Positions 44,697-56,389 are shown, counted from the stretch's first letter. The stretch is DNA of 62,974 bases from Gammaproteobacteria bacterium (GCA_016874295.1 VGUH01000018.1:1-62974); one strand, 5' to 3'. A program made the numbers and translations. Notes: generated from the sequence alone by a model not told the origin.

Positions 44697-45394
44697 TGCG
44701 CCAGCTGCCGCTCGGCGTCGAGCTCGGCGTCGCGCTCCGCTTCGAGACTTTCGTCACGGGACGCAATGCCGACGCGGTCGAGGCGCTCCGGCGCCTCGCC
44801 GATGGTGAGTCGCGTTCGCCGGTGTGGGTCTATGGCCCGCCGGGCAGCGGCAAGAGCCACCTGCTGCAGGCCGCCTGCGCGCGCGCGGGCGCCGCCGGCC
44901 GCGCGACGGCCTGGCTGCCGCTCGCAGCCGTGCAGGGCGAGGGGCCCGCGCTGCTCGACGGCTTCGAGGCGCTCGATCTGGTCGCGCTCGACGGCGTCGA
45001 CGCGGTGGCGGGCGTGGCCGGCTGGGAAGCGGCGCTGTTCACGCTCTTCAACGGCATTGCCGAGCGCGGCGGCAGGCTTGCGTTCGCGGCGGCGGGCGCG
45101 CCGTCGGCGACCGCCATCAAGTTGCCCGACCTTGCCTCGCGGCTCGCCGCGTCGGAAGTGCATCGCCTCGAACCGCTGGTCGAGGCGGAGCAGGCGGCCG
45201 CGCTCCGGGGTCGCGCCGCGCGGCGCGGGCTCGAGCTGCCGGACGAGACCCTCGGCTTCCTGACGCGACGTGCGCCGCGGGACTTCGCGACGCTGTGCCG
45301 CATGCTCGACGCGCTCGACACCGAGTCGCTGGCTGCGCAGCGTCGCCTCACGGTGCCCTTCGTGCGCGACTGGCTCGCGCGCAACGCCGGCTGA
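44696..45394 (+). CDS. hda: DnaA-homologous regulator Hda
   Basis: This 232-residue AAA+ protein stimulates ATP hydrolysis by DnaA together with the sliding clamp, resetting replication initiation. The N-terminal QLPLGV is the clamp-binding motif, FETFVTGRNADAVEALRRLA is typical of the DnaA/Hda opening, Walker A is VYGPPGSGKSHLLQAA, and a divergent Walker B is LVALDGVDAVAG. A sensor-2-like arginine region follows. There is no DNA-binding domain IV, which separates it from DnaA. It ends exactly where the convergent DUF2069 gene ends. Confidence 0.93.
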   Translation: MRQLPLGVELGVALRFETFVTGRNADAVEALRRLADGESRSPVWVYGPPGSGKSHLLQAACARAGAAGRATAWLPLAAVQGEGPALLDGFEALDLVALDGVDAVAGVAGWEAALFTLFNGIAERGGRLAFAAAGAPSATAIKLPDLASRLAASEVHRLEPLVEAEQAAALRGRAARRGLELPDETLGFLTRRAPRDFATLCRMLDALDTESLAAQRRLTVPFVRDWLARNAG

Positions 45395-46341
<947 letters not shown>

Positions 46342-46358
46342 TCACAGACTGCCCGGTC

Positions 46359-46655
46359 ATGAATTCTAGGCCATCACCCGAAGCCGCGCGGCGCGTGCGC
46401 GTGCGCGGCCGCGTCCAGGGCGTCTGGTATCGCGCCAGCACGGCCGAGCGCGCGGCGGCCCTCGGTCTCACCGGTCGGGCCGAGAACCTGCCGGACGGTT
46501 CGGTGCTGGTGCACGCGGCGGGCGCACCCGCGGCCCTCGATGCGCTCGTCGAGTGGCTGCGCCGCGGGCCGCCGATGGCGCGGGTGGAGGCGGTGGAGGT
46601 GGAGGTGATCGAACCCGCGTCGTTTCCGTGGCCGGAGAGGTTCTTGGATCGTTAG
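46359..46655 (+). CDS. acyP: Acylphosphatase
   Basis: This 98-residue enzyme hydrolyses acyl phosphates. The catalytic Arg is in RVRGRVQGVWYRASTAERAA and the catalytic Asn in RAENLPDGSVLVHAAG. The closing segments (MARVEAVEVEVIEPASFPWP) match the family. It stands alone between divergent wrbA and convergent lytic transglycosylase genes. The 41 bases upstream are shared with wrbA as a divergent promoter region. Confidence 0.95.
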   Translation: MNSRPSPEAARRVRVRGRVQGVWYRASTAERAAALGLTGRAENLPDGSVLVHAAGAPAALDALVEWLRRGPPMARVEAVEVEVIEPASFPWPERFLDR

Positions 46656-46669
46656 ACGAGGAGCGGACC

Positions 46670-47281
46670 CTAGCGCCGCCAGCGGGAGTTGAGGCGGCCG
46701 AGCACGAGGTCCGGGTATTCGCGCCGGTTGAGGCTGCCGTTGTAGCGCCCGAGGGCGCGGTGGTAGTCGCCGCGCTCGCGTTCCAGGTAATAGGCGAGGA
46801 TGCTCGTGCCCATGCGGATGTTGAGCTCGACGTCGATCAGGTCCTTGTTCGACAGCCTGAGCTCGCGCGGCCAGAACGGCATCACCTGCATGAGCCCGAC
46901 GGCGCCTGCGTACGAGACGGCGAACGGGTCGAAGGCGCTCTCGACGTCGATCACGGCGAGCACGAGCTGGGGGCGGTCGCGCAGCATCGCGTGCTTGTTG
47001 GCTTCGCAGCTCACGGCGTGCAGGATGCGTTCGGCCGCGGCCGTGACGTCCTCGCCCATGCGCAGGTCCGGCGGCTGTGCGCGCAATCGCGACTCGACGC
47101 GCGGCCGCATCAGGGCGAACCAGACTACGTCGTCGTACTTGGCGGCGAAGCAGGGGGTTTCCTTGATCGCCGCGGCGATGATCTCGCGCAGCCCCGGGTC
47201 TTTCTGACGATCGGCACGCGCCGCGGGAGCGAAGGCGAGCAGCAGGGCGGTCGCGAGGGCGGGAGCACGCAGCCCGGACAT
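46670..47281 (-). CDS. Periplasmic lytic transglycosylase (SLT domain)
   Basis: This roughly 203-residue protein has a signal peptide (MSGLRAPALATALLLAFAPA), a short N-terminal helical part with two Cys residues (ETPCFAAK and AVSCEANK), and an SLT-type lysozyme fold. The catalytic Glu is in AVIDVESAFDPFAVSYAGAV, followed by GLMQVMPFWP and the NIRMGTSILAYYLERERGDY and ALGRYNGS motifs. It should cleave peptidoglycan between MurNAc and GlcNAc. I choose ATG 47281; the GTG at 47296 overlapping the proS stop (GTGA) would add five residues. It is transcribed after proS. Confidence 0.88.
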   Translation of the reverse strand: MSGLRAPALATALLLAFAPAARADRQKDPGLREIIAAAIKETPCFAAKYDDVVWFALMRPRVESRLRAQPPDLRMGEDVTAAAERILHAVSCEANKHAMLRDRPQLVLAVIDVESAFDPFAVSYAGAVGLMQVMPFWPRELRLSNKDLIDVELNIRMGTSILAYYLERERGDYHRALGRYNGSLNRREYPDLVLGRLNSRWRR

Positions 47282-47292
47282 CGGCGCCGTCC

Positions 47293-49005
47293 TCACTCCG
47301 CCGCGAGCCTGCCGCGCAGGAACTCGACGGCCGACTCGCCCGGGAACTCTTCGCTTGTCTCGGCGCGACGGTGGCGATACTCCAGCCGTCCGGACGCCAG
47401 GCCGCGCTCCGACACGACCACGCGGTGCGGAATGCCGAACAGTTCCGCGTCCGCGAACTTGACGCCCGGCCGGGCGTCACGATCGTCCAGCAGCACCTCG
47501 ATCCCGGCGGCGCCGAGCTCGCGGTACAACGCGAGCGCGCGCTCGCGCACCGCCTGCGACTTCTCCCAGTTGAGGCCGACCAGCACCACGTCGAATGGCG
47601 CGAGCGGCGCCGGCCAGATGATCCCGCGCTGGTCGTGGTTCTGCTCGATCGCCGCGGCGACGATGCGCGTGACGCCGATGCCGTAGCAGCCCATGTGCAT
47701 GACGAGGTCCCGACCCTGTTCGTCCTGCACGGTAGCGCGCATCGCCTCGCTGTACTTCTGCCCGAGCTGGAATATGTGACCGACTTCGATGCCGCGGGCG
47801 ACCGACAGCCGGCCGGGTCCGGAAGGGCTGGGGTCGCCGTCGACGACGTTGCGCAGGTCGGCGGTCGCGGGCTCCGGCAGGTCGCGCCCCCAGTTGACCC
47901 CGGCGAGATGGGCGTCGGCCCGATTCGCGCCGCACACGAAATCGGCGAGCTGCGCGGCCGCGTGGTCGGCGACCGCCGGGATGCCGAGGCCGACCGGGCC
48001 GAGGAAGCCCGGCTCGCTGCCGAACACCTCGCGGATCCGCGCCGCGTCCGCCATGCGCAGCGGCTTCGCGACCGCGGGCATTTTCTGTGCCTTGAGTGCG
48101 TTCAGCTCGTGGTCGCCGCGCACGAGCAGGGCGACGAGTCCCCCGTCCGCGCCCTCGACCACCAGCGTCTTGAGCAGGCGCGTCGCGGGCTGCTGCATGA
48201 ATGCCGCGAGATCCAGGATGGTGCGCACGCCCGGCGTCGCGACCTCGCGCATCGCCTCGCGCGCCCCCGGGCGCGGCTCGCGCGGCGGCAGCGCCGCGGC
48301 CATCTCGAGATTCGCCGCGTAGTCGTCGGCGTCGGAGAACACGATCGCGTCCTCGCCCGAGTCGGCAAGCACGTGGAACTCCTGCGACGCGCTGCCGCCG
48401 ATCGCGCCGGTGTCGGCGTGCACCGCGCGGAACCTGAGCCCCAGCCGGGTGAAGATCGCGTCGTAGGCGTCGTACATCTTCCGGTAGCCCTCGGCGAGCG
48501 AGGCCGGGTCGGCATGGAAACTGTAGGCGTCCTTCATGACGAACTCGCGCGCGCGCATCACGCCGAAGCGCGGGCGGATCTCGTCGCGGAACTTGGTCTG
48601 GATCTGGTAGAAGTTGACCGGCAGCTGGCGGTAGCTCTTCAGCTCGCGGCGCGCGAGGTCGGTCACGACCTCCTCGTGCGTCGGGCCGAGCACCATGTCG
48701 CGGTCGTGGCGGTCCTTGAAGCGCAGCAGTTCCGGCCCGAACTGGTCCCATCGGCCGGATTCGACCCACAGCTCGGCGGGCTGCGCAACCGGCATCACGA
48801 TCTCGAGCGCGCCGGCGCGGTCCATCTCCTCGCGGATCACGCGCTCGACCTTCCGCAGCACGCGCAGGCCCATGGGCAGCCAGGTGTACAGGCCGCCCGC
48901 CAGGCGCCGGACCAGGCCGGCGCGCAGCATGAGCCGGTGGCTCACGACCTCGGCGTCGGCCGGGACTTCCTTCAGGTTCTGGATCGGGTACGCGGACAGG
49001 CGCAT
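47293..49005 (-). CDS. proS: Prolyl-tRNA synthetase, bacterial type
   Basis: This 570-residue class II synthetase has motif 1 around [20 protein letters not shown], motif 2 with [20 protein letters not shown] and [25 protein letters not shown], and an INS editing domain (about 230-390). Motif 3 is [19 protein letters not shown], and the anticodon-binding domain forms the C-terminus. The length matches the bacterial type (572 in E. coli). The gene is divergent from pssA with 86 bases between. Confidence 0.96.
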   Translation of the reverse strand: MRLSAYPIQNLKEVPADAEVVSHRLMLRAGLVRRLAGGLYTWLPMGLRVLRKVERVIREEMDRAGALEIVMPVAQPAELWVESGRWDQFGPELLRFKDRHDRDMVLGPTHEEVVTDLARRELKSYRQLPVNFYQIQTKFRDEIRPRFGVMRAREFVMKDAYSFHADPASLAEGYRKMYDAYDAIFTRLGLRFRAVHADTGAIGGSASQEFHVLADSGEDAIVFSDADDYAANLEMAAALPPREPRPGAREAMREVATPGVRTILDLAAFMQQPATRLLKTLVVEGADGGLVALLVRGDHELNALKAQKMPAVAKPLRMADAARIREVFGSEPGFLGPVGLGIPAVADHAAAQLADFVCGANRADAHLAGVNWGRDLPEPATADLRNVVDGDPSPSGPGRLSVARGIEVGHIFQLGQKYSEAMRATVQDEQGRDLVMHMGCYGIGVTRIVAAAIEQNHDQRGIIWPAPLAPFDVVLVGLNWEKSQAVRERALALYRELGAAGIEVLLDDRDARPGVKFADAELFGIPHRVVVSERGLASGRLEYRHRRAETSEEFPGESAVEFLRGRLAAE

Positions 49006-49091
49006 GGCTCACCGTAACGGGCCCGAGCGTGTCGCCGGTCCCAAAGCGCGGTATCTTAGGCGCTGCTTCCCGGGCTTGCCACGCCAGACGC

Positions 49092-49874
49092 ATGAAAGTC
49101 GACTTGCACGAGGTTCGCATGCGCCGCGGGATCTTCCTGCTGCCGAACCTCCTCACGACCTGCTGCCTGTTCGGCGGCTTCTACGCGATCGTCGCCTCGA
49201 TCGACGGAAACTTCGAGCGGGCGACCGCGGCGATCTTCATCGCCATGATCTTCGACGGGCTGGACGGGCGCGTGGCGCGCCTGATGCACACCGAGACCGC
49301 GTTCGGCAAGGAATTCGACAGCCTGGCGGACATGGTCGCCTTCGGGCTCGCGCCCGCGGTCGTCTGCTACCAGTGGGGCGTCGAGCGGATCGCCGAGTAC
49401 GGCCTTGCCTGGTGGCGCTTCGGCTGGATCGCCGCCTTCTTCTACGCCGCCGCGGTGGGCCTCAGGCTCGCGCGCTTCAACGCGCGCTCTGCGACCCAGG
49501 ACAAGCGCTATTTCGAGGGACTGCCGAGCCCGTCCGGCGCCGCCATCGTCGGCGCCTTCGTTGCGCTCGCGCACCAGTACGACATCACCGGTCTCCCGGG
49601 CCTGATCCTCGCCTTCGTGATCACGCTGCTTTCAGCGGCGCTGATGGTCAGCAAGTTCCCGTATCGCAGTTTCAAGGACCGCGCCGCCGGCGAGCGGGTC
49701 CGCTACTCGAAGCTGCTTCTCGTCCCGCTCGCCATCGCGCTGATCGCTGCAAACCCGCCGGTCGTGCTGTTCACCATGTTCGGTGTCTACGCCCTGTCGG
49801 GCCCGGTCGGCTGGAGCTGGCTGAAGCTGCGCCGCCGCCCGCGCGAGGGCGCCGGTCCCGCAGGGAGCGTTTGA
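49092..49874 (+). CDS. pssA: CDP-diacylglycerol-serine O-phosphatidyltransferase
   Basis: This 260-residue membrane enzyme of the CDP-OH-P family has the signature [20 protein letters not shown] then [15 protein letters not shown], so all conserved Asp residues are in place. The [20 protein letters not shown] start and [13 protein letters not shown] are typical of the Sinorhizobium/Bacillus-type (PssA subclass II) phosphatidylserine synthase. About eight hydrophobic helices follow. I choose ATG 49092 ([10 protein letters not shown]); an upstream start at 49029 would add a non-family leader. Confidence 0.92.
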   Translation: MKVDLHEVRMRRGIFLLPNLLTTCCLFGGFYAIVASIDGNFERATAAIFIAMIFDGLDGRVARLMHTETAFGKEFDSLADMVAFGLAPAVVCYQWGVERIAEYGLAWWRFGWIAAFFYAAAVGLRLARFNARSATQDKRYFEGLPSPSGAAIVGAFVALAHQYDITGLPGLILAFVITLLSAALMVSKFPYRSFKDRAAGERVRYSKLLLVPLAIALIAANPPVVLFTMFGVYALSGPVGWSWLKLRRRPREGAGPAGSV

Positions 49875-49875
49875 C

Positions 49876-50562
49876 GTGCAGGCGCGGCAGCTCGCGATCC
49901 TCGACGCGATGGGAGTCGCCGTGTACGTGCCGCGCGGGCGGGCGGAGCCCGCGCCCGCGCGCGCATCCGCAGACGGACTGCCGGGCGGTGGCGGCGACTG
50001 GCAGGCGCTCGAGGACGCGGTGCGCGGCTGCCGGCTGTGCGGCCTGTGCGAAACGCGCACGCAGACCGTGTTCGGCGTCGGCAACCGCAGCGCGCGCCTG
50101 ATGGTGGTCGGCGAGGCGCCGGGCGCCGAAGAGGACCGGCAGGGCGAGCCGTTCGTCGGCCGCGCCGGCATCCTGCTGAACGCGATGCTGCGGGCCGCGG
50201 GATTCGAGCGGGGCGAGGTGTACATCGCGAATGTCCAGAAATGCCGCCCGCCAAACAACCGCGACCCGAGCGACGAGGAGGCGGAACGCTGCCTGCCATA
50301 CCTGCGGCGGCAGATCGAACTGCTTGATCCCGCCGTGATCCTCTGCGTCGGGCGCATCGCCGCGCAGCGGCTGCTCGACACCGACACGCCGATCGGCAAG
50401 CTGCGCGGGGGCGTGTACCGCCTCGACGGGCGGCCGGTGGTGGTGACTTACCATCCGGCCTACCTGCTGCGCTCGCCCGGCGAGAAACGCAAGTCGTGGG
50501 AGGATCTCAAGCTCGCGCTCGGGGTGCTGGCGGAAGGGAGCGGTGATGGCAACCGCGCGTGA
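49876..50562 (+). CDS. Uracil-DNA glycosylase, family 4/5 type with iron-sulfur cluster
   Basis: This 228-residue repair enzyme has the motif 1 [20 protein letters not shown] and cluster cysteines in [17 protein letters not shown] and [15 protein letters not shown] plus RCLPYL. Motif 3 is [20 protein letters not shown]. The GEAPGAEED form is typical of family 4 (UDGa). The first 45 residues are variable and glycine/proline-rich. The start is GTG 49876, one base after the pssA stop. The 3' end overlaps rimI by 17 bases. Confidence 0.93.
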   Translation: MQARQLAILDAMGVAVYVPRGRAEPAPARASADGLPGGGGDWQALEDAVRGCRLCGLCETRTQTVFGVGNRSARLMVVGEAPGAEEDRQGEPFVGRAGILLNAMLRAAGFERGEVYIANVQKCRPPNNRDPSDEEAERCLPYLRRQIELLDPAVILCVGRIAAQRLLDTDTPIGKLRGGVYRLDGRPVVVTYHPAYLLRSPGEKRKSWEDLKLALGVLAEGSGDGNRA

Positions 50563-51031
50563 GGAGCTGGCGGCCCCGAGCTGGCGCCTGCGCGCGATGA
50601 CCCAGGCGGACCTGCCGCGCGTCGCTGCGCTCGAGCGCGGATCCTACGTGTTTCCCTGGAACGACCAGATCTTTGCCGACTGCCTGCGCGTCGGCTACCA
50701 CTGCGTGGTGGTCGAAAATGCCGCGGGCGTCGCCGGCTACGGCGTGCTGTCGATGGGCGCCGGTGAGGCGCATATCCTGAACCTGTGCATCGCCGACGCC
50801 TGGCGCCGGCGCGGCATCGGCCGCGCGCTGCTGCTCGCGCTGTTGGCGCACGCGCGCGACCGCGGCGTGCGCGACGCCTTCCTCGAGGTGCGCCGCACCA
50901 ACCGCGCGGCGATCGCGCTCTATCACGCGTTCGGCTTCGAGTGCGTCGGCACCCGGCGCGGCTACTACCAGGCGCAGGACGGGCGCGAGGATGCCCTGGT
51001 GTACCGCCTCGAGCTCGGGGCCTTGCCCTGA
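50546..51031 (+). CDS. rimI: Ribosomal protein S18 alanine N-acetyltransferase
   Basis: This 161-residue GNAT acetyltransferase has [20 protein letters not shown] at the start, the acetyl-CoA loop in [20 protein letters not shown], and the RimI-type [20 protein letters not shown] and [20 protein letters not shown] segments with the catalytic Glu/Tyr positions. I use ATG 50546; GTG at 50543 is an alternative that adds one residue. Position between uracil-DNA glycosylase and prfC genes, with overlaps or 1-base gaps, indicates one transcript. Confidence 0.93.
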   Translation: MATAREELAAPSWRLRAMTQADLPRVAALERGSYVFPWNDQIFADCLRVGYHCVVVENAAGVAGYGVLSMGAGEAHILNLCIADAWRRRGIGRALLLALLAHARDRGVRDAFLEVRRTNRAAIALYHAFGFECVGTRRGYYQAQDGREDALVYRLELGALP

Positions 51032-51032
51032 G

Positions 51033-52625
51033 ATGATGCCGAACGAGGAAATCGCCCGCCGCCGCAGCTTCGCGATCATCTCGCACCCGGACGCGGGCAA
51101 GACGACGCTGACGGAGAAGCTGCTGCTGTTCGGCGGCGCGATCCAGATGGCGGGCACCGTCAAGGGCCGCAAGGCCGCGCGGCACGCGACCTCGGACTGG
51201 ATGCGGCTCGAGCAGCAGCGCGGCATCTCGGTGACGTCCTCGGTCATGCAGTTCCCGTACCGCGGCCGCGTCGTCAACCTGCTGGACACGCCCGGTCACG
51301 AGGACTTCTCGGAGGACACGTACCGGACGCTGACCGCGGTCGATTCGGCGTTGATGGTGATGGACTGCGCGAAGGGCGTGGAGGAGCGCACGATCAAGCT
51401 GATGGAAGTGTGCCGCCTGCGCGACACGCCGATCATGACCTTCATCAACAAGCTCGACCGCGACGGGCGCGCGCCGGTCGAGCTGCTCGACGAGATCGAG
51501 CGCGTGCTCGGGATCCAGTGCGCGCCCGTCACCTGGCCGATCGGCATGGGGCGCGAGCTGTCCGGCATCTACCACCTCGGCGAGGACCGCATCTACGCCT
51601 ATGAAGGCGGCCGCACCGGGCGCGTGGGCACGAACCAGGCCATCGACGGGCTCGCGAGCGACGCGGCGACGGAGTTCCTCGGCGAGCGCGCCGCCGCGTT
51701 CCGCGAGGAGATCGAGCTGATCCGCGGCGCGAGCCCCGCATTCGACCCCGCAAGCTACCTTGCCGGGCGGCAGACACCGGTGCACTTCGGCTCCGCGATC
51801 GCGAACTTCGGCGTCGAGGAGCTCTTGCGCTCGTTCGTGGACCATGCCCCGGGCCCGCGCGCGCGCCAGGCGACCACGCGCGTGGTGGAGCCGACCGAGG
51901 CGCCGCTCTCGGGCTTCGTGTTCAAGATCCAGGCCAACATGGATCCCGGCCATCGCGACCGGATCGCCTTCCTGCGCATCTGCTCGGGCGGCTACCGGCG
52001 CGGGATGCGCCTGTTCCACGTGCGACTCGGCAAGGAAGTGCGCATCGCGGACGCGCTGACCTTCATGGCCGCGGACCGCCAGCAGGCCGACGAGGCCTGG
52101 GCCGGCGACATCATCGGCCTGCACAACCACGGCACGATCAACATCGGCGACACGTTTACCGAGGGCGAGCCGCTCACCTTCACCGGCATCCCGAATTTCG
52201 CGCCGGAACTCTTCCGCCGCGCCGTGCTCAAGGACCCGTTGCGGATGAAGGCGCTGCAGAAAGGGCTCGACCAGCTGTGCGAGGAGGGCGCGACGCAGCT
52301 GTTCAGGCCACTCAGGAACAACGACTTGATCCTCGGCGCGGTCGGGCCGCTGCAGTTCGACGTCGTGGCGTTCCGGCTCGCCGACGAGTACGGCGTGACC
52401 TGTGCCTTCGAGCCGGTCAACGTCATCACGGCGCGCTGGGTCGCGGGCGGCGATGAGGCGAAGCTCGAGCAGTTCCGCGAGCGCGCCCACGAGAACCTCG
52501 CGCTCGACCATGCCGGCTCGCTCGTGTACCTCGCGCCCACGCGCATCAACCTCGGGCTCACGCTCGAGCGCTGGCCCGGGATCGTGTTCCGCGAGACGCG
52601 CGAGCACCTGGCGGCGGCCGCGTGA
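51033..52625 (+). CDS. prfC: Peptide chain release factor 3
   Basis: This 530-residue translational GTPase recycles RF1/RF2. The P-loop is [20 protein letters not shown], switch I contains [21 protein letters not shown]3 is [11 protein letters not shown]4 is [10 protein letters not shown], and the C-terminal RF3 domains are complete. The length matches E. coli RF3 (529). ATG 51033 is directly followed by a second ATG (51036). The stop overlaps the MFS gene (GTGA). Confidence 0.96.
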   Translation: MMPNEEIARRRSFAIISHPDAGKTTLTEKLLLFGGAIQMAGTVKGRKAARHATSDWMRLEQQRGISVTSSVMQFPYRGRVVNLLDTPGHEDFSEDTYRTLTAVDSALMVMDCAKGVEERTIKLMEVCRLRDTPIMTFINKLDRDGRAPVELLDEIERVLGIQCAPVTWPIGMGRELSGIYHLGEDRIYAYEGGRTGRVGTNQAIDGLASDAATEFLGERAAAFREEIELIRGASPAFDPASYLAGRQTPVHFGSAIANFGVEELLRSFVDHAPGPRARQATTRVVEPTEAPLSGFVFKIQANMDPGHRDRIAFLRICSGGYRRGMRLFHVRLGKEVRIADALTFMAADRQQADEAWAGDIIGLHNHGTINIGDTFTEGEPLTFTGIPNFAPELFRRAVLKDPLRMKALQKGLDQLCEEGATQLFRPLRNNDLILGAVGPLQFDVVAFRLADEYGVTCAFEPVNVITARWVAGGDEAKLEQFRERAHENLALDHAGSLVYLAPTRINLGLTLERWPGIVFRETREHLAAAA

Positions 52626-53887
52626 AGCGCGCCTGGCTCACCCGGCCGGTGTTCGGCTGGGCGCTCTACGACTGGGCCAACTCGGCCTTCGCGACCACGG
52701 TGATGGCCGGGTTCTTCCCGGTGTTCTTCAAGCAGTTCTGGAGCGCGGGCACGGAGGCGGCGGTCAGCACCTTCCGGCTCGGGCTGGTGAGCGGGCTCGG
52801 CAGCCTCGCGATCGCGCTGGCGGCGCCGTTCCTCGGGGCCATGGCCGACCGCGGGGGCACGCGCCTCAAGCTGCTGGCGTTCTTCACGGTGATCGGCGCG
52901 GCGGCCACGGCGGGCCTGTACCTCGTCGGCCGGGGCGACTGGGTCAGCGCCGCCGTGGTCTACTCGCTGGCCGGCATCGGCTTCTGGGGCGGCGTGATCT
53001 TCAACGACGCGCTGCTGGTCGACGTCGCCGACCCGCCGCGCTACGACCTCGTCTCCGCCTTCGGCTACTCGCTCGGCTACGCGGGCGGCGGGCTCCTGCT
53101 GCTGGTCAACGCGGCGATGGTCGCGAATCCCGCCAGGTTCGGGCTGGCGGGCCCCGCCGAGGCGGTGCGACTCGCCTTCCCGATGGTCGCGGCCTGGTGG
53201 CTGCTGTTCACGGTGCCGTGCCTGCTGTGGGTGCGCGAGGAGAAGCCCGCGCGACCGCTCGCGGCGCTCGAAGCCGCGCGCGCGGGATGGCGGGAGCTGC
53301 GCGCGACGATCGCGGAGGTGCGCAAGTACCGCCCGCTGGTCTGGTTCCTGCTGGCGTACTGGCTCTATATCGACGGGGTCAACACGGTGATCAAGATGGC
53401 CGTGGACTATGGCCTCTCGCTCGGCTTCCCGCAGCAGAGCCTGATCGCGGCGCTCCTGATCACGCAGTTCGTGGGCTTTCCGGCGGCACTCGCCTTCGGC
53501 TGGCTCGGAGACCGCATCGGCGCCCGCAACGGCATCTTCCTCGCGATCGCGGTCTACGCCGCGGCGACCGCCGCCGCGTACGGGATGAGCGAGATCCGGC
53601 ATTTCTACGGGCTCGCCGTCGTCATCGGCCTGGTGCAGGGCGGCATCCAGTCGCTGTCGCGCTCGTATTACGCCTCGCTGATGCCCGAGGGCAAACAGGG
53701 CGAGTTCTTCGGCTTCTACAACATGATGGGCAAGTTCGCCGCGGTGCTTGGCCCCACCATGGTCGGCATCACGGCGCTCGTCACCGGCGACACGCGCATC
53801 GGCATACTCTCGATCATGATCCTGTTCATCGCCGGCGCGGCGCTGCTGGCGCGGGCGCGCGCCCAAGGCGCCGGAGTGAAGCCATGA
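52622..53887 (+). CDS. MFS transporter, UMF1/Atg22 type
   Basis: This 421-residue protein has 12 predicted helices and the characteristic start [20 protein letters not shown] then GFFPVFF. The [14 protein letters not shown] loop and the second-half [16 protein letters not shown] loop are also present. This family (MFS_1/UMF1) is related to yeast vacuolar Atg22 amino-acid exporters; the bacterial substrates are mostly unknown. GTG at 52622 overlaps the prfC stop, and its own stop overlaps the methyltransferase gene (ATGA). The tight coupling to the MttB homologue suggests that it carries that enzyme's substrate or product. Confidence 0.9.
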   Translation: MKRAWLTRPVFGWALYDWANSAFATTVMAGFFPVFFKQFWSAGTEAAVSTFRLGLVSGLGSLAIALAAPFLGAMADRGGTRLKLLAFFTVIGAAATAGLYLVGRGDWVSAAVVYSLAGIGFWGGVIFNDALLVDVADPPRYDLVSAFGYSLGYAGGGLLLLVNAAMVANPARFGLAGPAEAVRLAFPMVAAWWLLFTVPCLLWVREEKPARPLAALEAARAGWRELRATIAEVRKYRPLVWFLLAYWLYIDGVNTVIKMAVDYGLSLGFPQQSLIAALLITQFVGFPAALAFGWLGDRIGARNGIFLAIAVYAAATAAAYGMSEIRHFYGLAVVIGLVQGGIQSLSRSYYASLMPEGKQGEFFGFYNMMGKFAAVLGPTMVGITALVTGDTRIGILSIMILFIAGAALLARARAQGAGVKP

Positions 53888-55371
53888 GTCGATTCCGCGG
53901 CCGCGCCGACCGTGGCGGGCACGGCGCGCAGGAGGCCGGTGCGCAAGCTGTCCAGCCGTCGGCGCAGGACATCGCCCGGCCGCGGCTGTCCTTGTTGAAT
54001 GCGGAGCAGCGGGTGGCCATCCACGAGGCGTCGCTCTCGATCCTCGCCCGATCCGGCCTGCGCGTGGACTCCGAGCGCGCGCGCGACGTCTGCCGGAAAG
54101 GTGGCGCTCGGGTCGACGGCGACCGCGTGTTCTTCCATCTCGAGCAGGTGGACGCGGCGCTCGAGTCGGCGCCCGCGACGATCGAGATCTTCGATCGGCT
54201 CGGGAAACCGGCATTCCGGCTCGGGGACGGTGAGACGCGATTTGGCGCGGGCGTCACGAACCTCTGGTTCCAGGACCCGATCACCGACGAGCTCACGCCC
54301 TTCAGCCGCGCCGACATGGGCCGGTCCGTGCGGCTGTGCCAGGCGCTGCCGAATTACGACGTCATCTCGACGCTTGGCGTGATCCGCGACCTGCCGCCGG
54401 AAGTCGCCGACCTCTACGCGGTTCTCGAGATGGTCGCGAACTCGGTGAAGCCGCTCGTGATCCTGATCTCGGACGAGAGCCTGTTCCCGAGTGCGCTCGA
54501 ACTCCTCGATGCGGTGCGCGGCGACCTCGGCGAGCGGCCCTTCGTCATCCCGTACCTGAATCCCGTCACGCCGCTCGTCATCAACGAAGGGACCTCGGAC
54601 AAGCTGCTCGACTCGGCCGCGCGTTCGATCCCGGTGATCTACTCGAATTACGGCATGTCGGGCATGACGGCGCCGCTGCCCTGCGCGGGGGCGCTTGCGC
54701 TGCTGAACGCGGAGCTCCTCGCCGGGCTCGTCCTGTCGCAGCTCGCCATGCCGGGCGCACCGGTCATCCTGGGAAGCCTCCCCATGTACTTCGACATGAA
54801 GACGATGATCGACTTCTACGATCCCCAGACGCACCTGATCGACCTCGGTTGCGCGGAGATGATGGCCGACTACGGGATCCCCCACGCGGGCACCTCCGGG
54901 AGCGGCGACGGCTGGGGACCGGACCTGCTGGCCGCAGGAGCCTCCTGGATGAACCAGGTCACGAGCGTCATGGGCCGGGTCGGCCTCGCGCCGTTCGTGG
55001 GGAGCGTGCTGAACTCCAAGGCTTACTCACCCGCCATGACCGTGTACGGCAACGAGGTCATCGGCGCAGCCCGTCTCTTCGCCCGGGGCTTCTCCGTGGA
55101 CGCCGCATCGATCGGCGCGGAGGAGGCGATCGCGCAGCTTGCGACGGAAGGACATTTCCTTACGGCACCCTCGACGCTCAAGAGCTACAAGAGCGCGTAC
55201 TACCCGAGCATCTTCCCCAGGATCGGGCTCGAGAAATGGCTGGAGCTCGGCCGGCCGGGCGCGGAGGCGCGGGTGCGGGAGCGGGCGCGGGACCTGCTCG
55301 CCGAGGCGCCGGCCCCCGCGGACCAGGAGGAAATCCTCGCGAAGGGCGAGGCATTCATCGCGCGGCTGTGA
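53884..55371 (+). CDS. MttB-family methyltransferase without pyrrolysine
   Basis: This 495-residue protein belongs to the trimethylamine methyltransferase (MttB) superfamily. Family segments include GDGETRFGAGVTNLWFQDPI, YSNYGMSGMTAPLPCAGALA and SLPMYFDMKTMIDFYDPQTH, then AGTSGSGDGWGPDLLAAGAS. The length equals archaeal MttB, but there is no in-frame TAG for pyrrolysine, as in MtgB-type homologues that demethylate glycine betaine or other quaternary amines to a corrinoid protein. No corrinoid protein, MtgA-like methyltransferase or reactivase gene is near. The N-terminal 35 residues (RGRADRGGHGAQEAGAQAVQ) are an unstructured extension. It overlaps the UMF1 transporter gene by 4 nt. Confidence 0.88.
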   Translation: MSRFRGRADRGGHGAQEAGAQAVQPSAQDIARPRLSLLNAEQRVAIHEASLSILARSGLRVDSERARDVCRKGGARVDGDRVFFHLEQVDAALESAPATIEIFDRLGKPAFRLGDGETRFGAGVTNLWFQDPITDELTPFSRADMGRSVRLCQALPNYDVISTLGVIRDLPPEVADLYAVLEMVANSVKPLVILISDESLFPSALELLDAVRGDLGERPFVIPYLNPVTPLVINEGTSDKLLDSAARSIPVIYSNYGMSGMTAPLPCAGALALLNAELLAGLVLSQLAMPGAPVILGSLPMYFDMKTMIDFYDPQTHLIDLGCAEMMADYGIPHAGTSGSGDGWGPDLLAAGASWMNQVTSVMGRVGLAPFVGSVLNSKAYSPAMTVYGNEVIGAARLFARGFSVDAASIGAEEAIAQLATEGHFLTAPSTLKSYKSAYYPSIFPRIGLEKWLELGRPGAEARVRERARDLLAEAPAPADQEEILAKGEAFIARL

Positions 55372-56293
55372 GGCCGCGCGCCACTTCCGCCTCTGCCGCG
55401 AGATGGCCGAACGAGGGCCAGTCGGCTCCTTGCAGGATGGCCTGCCACAGCGCCGCCGCTTCGTCCCTGCGGCCATTGACGAGGAACCACGCGCTGACGC
55501 CGTAACGCGTGGCCGATCCGCCGGCGTCCTCGCCCGCCGCGGCGAGCAGCGCCTCCGGCGTCCGCTCACCCTGGTACATCAGCAGCAGCTGGTGGTACTC
55601 GACGTTCTCGATGACGTCGAGGTCCGCCGAGATCGGCGCGAGGACCGCCGCCGCGTCGGCCTCGCGGCCGGCGCGACGCAGCGAGAGATAGAGCCAGTGG
55701 CTCGCGGCCACGAGGTTGTCGGCATTCGGGACCGCGTCGCGGGCGCGCTGCCAGGTCTTTGCGGCGCGAGCGAAGTCGCCCTGCAGGTAGCAGGCGAGCG
55801 CGAGGTGGTACCAGACGTTCGAGTGCAGCGTTCCGGTCGGAATGTTGCGCGCGTTCGGCAGGCCGTCCGGCTCGACCGCGTCGGGCTGGCCCGCCATCAG
55901 TTCGGCCGCCCGCTCGAGATCGGCGATGGCGCGGTCGATCTCGCGCACGGTCAGGTAGCGGTGGCCGCGATGGCGCAGCATGCGCGCGTCGTCGGGGTGG
56001 CGCGCGATACCGTCGGTGAAGATCGCAATGGCTTCCCGGTAGCGCCCGAGGTAGGCGGTGCGCCGGCCGACCCAGATGAGCGCGTCCGCGTCATTGCGGT
56101 CCTTGGCCCAGGCGGCTATCGCGTCCGCGAGCTGGGCTTCCAGCCGCGTTGCCTCCTCCGGCGGGAGCGCCGGGATGACCAGCGGCCGGCCGAGCAGGGA
56201 GGAAATATCCGACGGGTGCGTCTCGGACCGCAGGCCCTGAGCCGTGCCCGCGAGGATCACGATCGTGGCGAGCAGCGGCAGTATCCGGCGCAT
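55355..56293 (-). CDS. Secreted TPR-containing protein
   Basis: This 312-residue protein has a signal peptide (MRRILPLLATIVILAGTAQG) and TPR-like helical pairs, including IWVGRRTAYLGRYREAIAIF, ARMLRHRGHRYLTVREIDRA and YHLALACYLQGDFARAAKTW. A partner-binding role in the periplasm is likely, without a named function. The ATG at 56293 (or 56302, three codons earlier) sits directly before the signal peptide. Its 3' end overlaps the MttB-family gene by 17 bases on the opposite strand. Confidence 0.8.
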   Translation of the reverse strand: MRRILPLLATIVILAGTAQGLRSETHPSDISSLLGRPLVIPALPPEEATRLEAQLADAIAAWAKDRNDADALIWVGRRTAYLGRYREAIAIFTDGIARHPDDARMLRHRGHRYLTVREIDRAIADLERAAELMAGQPDAVEPDGLPNARNIPTGTLHSNVWYHLALACYLQGDFARAAKTWQRARDAVPNADNLVAASHWLYLSLRRAGREADAAAVLAPISADLDVIENVEYHQLLLMYQGERTPEALLAAAGEDAGGSATRYGVSAWFLVNGRRDEAAALWQAILQGADWPSFGHLAAEAEVARGLTAAR

Positions 56294-56389
56294 GGCTTCC
56301 ATCCTACGCCGTGCTTGCGCCGGCCGGGCGGCCGGGGCATCGTAATCGGCGGCCGCGCCATCGCCCGGTGACCGGATGAGATCGAATTC

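Noticed and set aside
53884-55371. Pyrrolysine-containing MttB
   Set aside because: The frame is continuous without an internal TAG, and no pyl genes are present. It belongs to the non-pyrrolysine branch.
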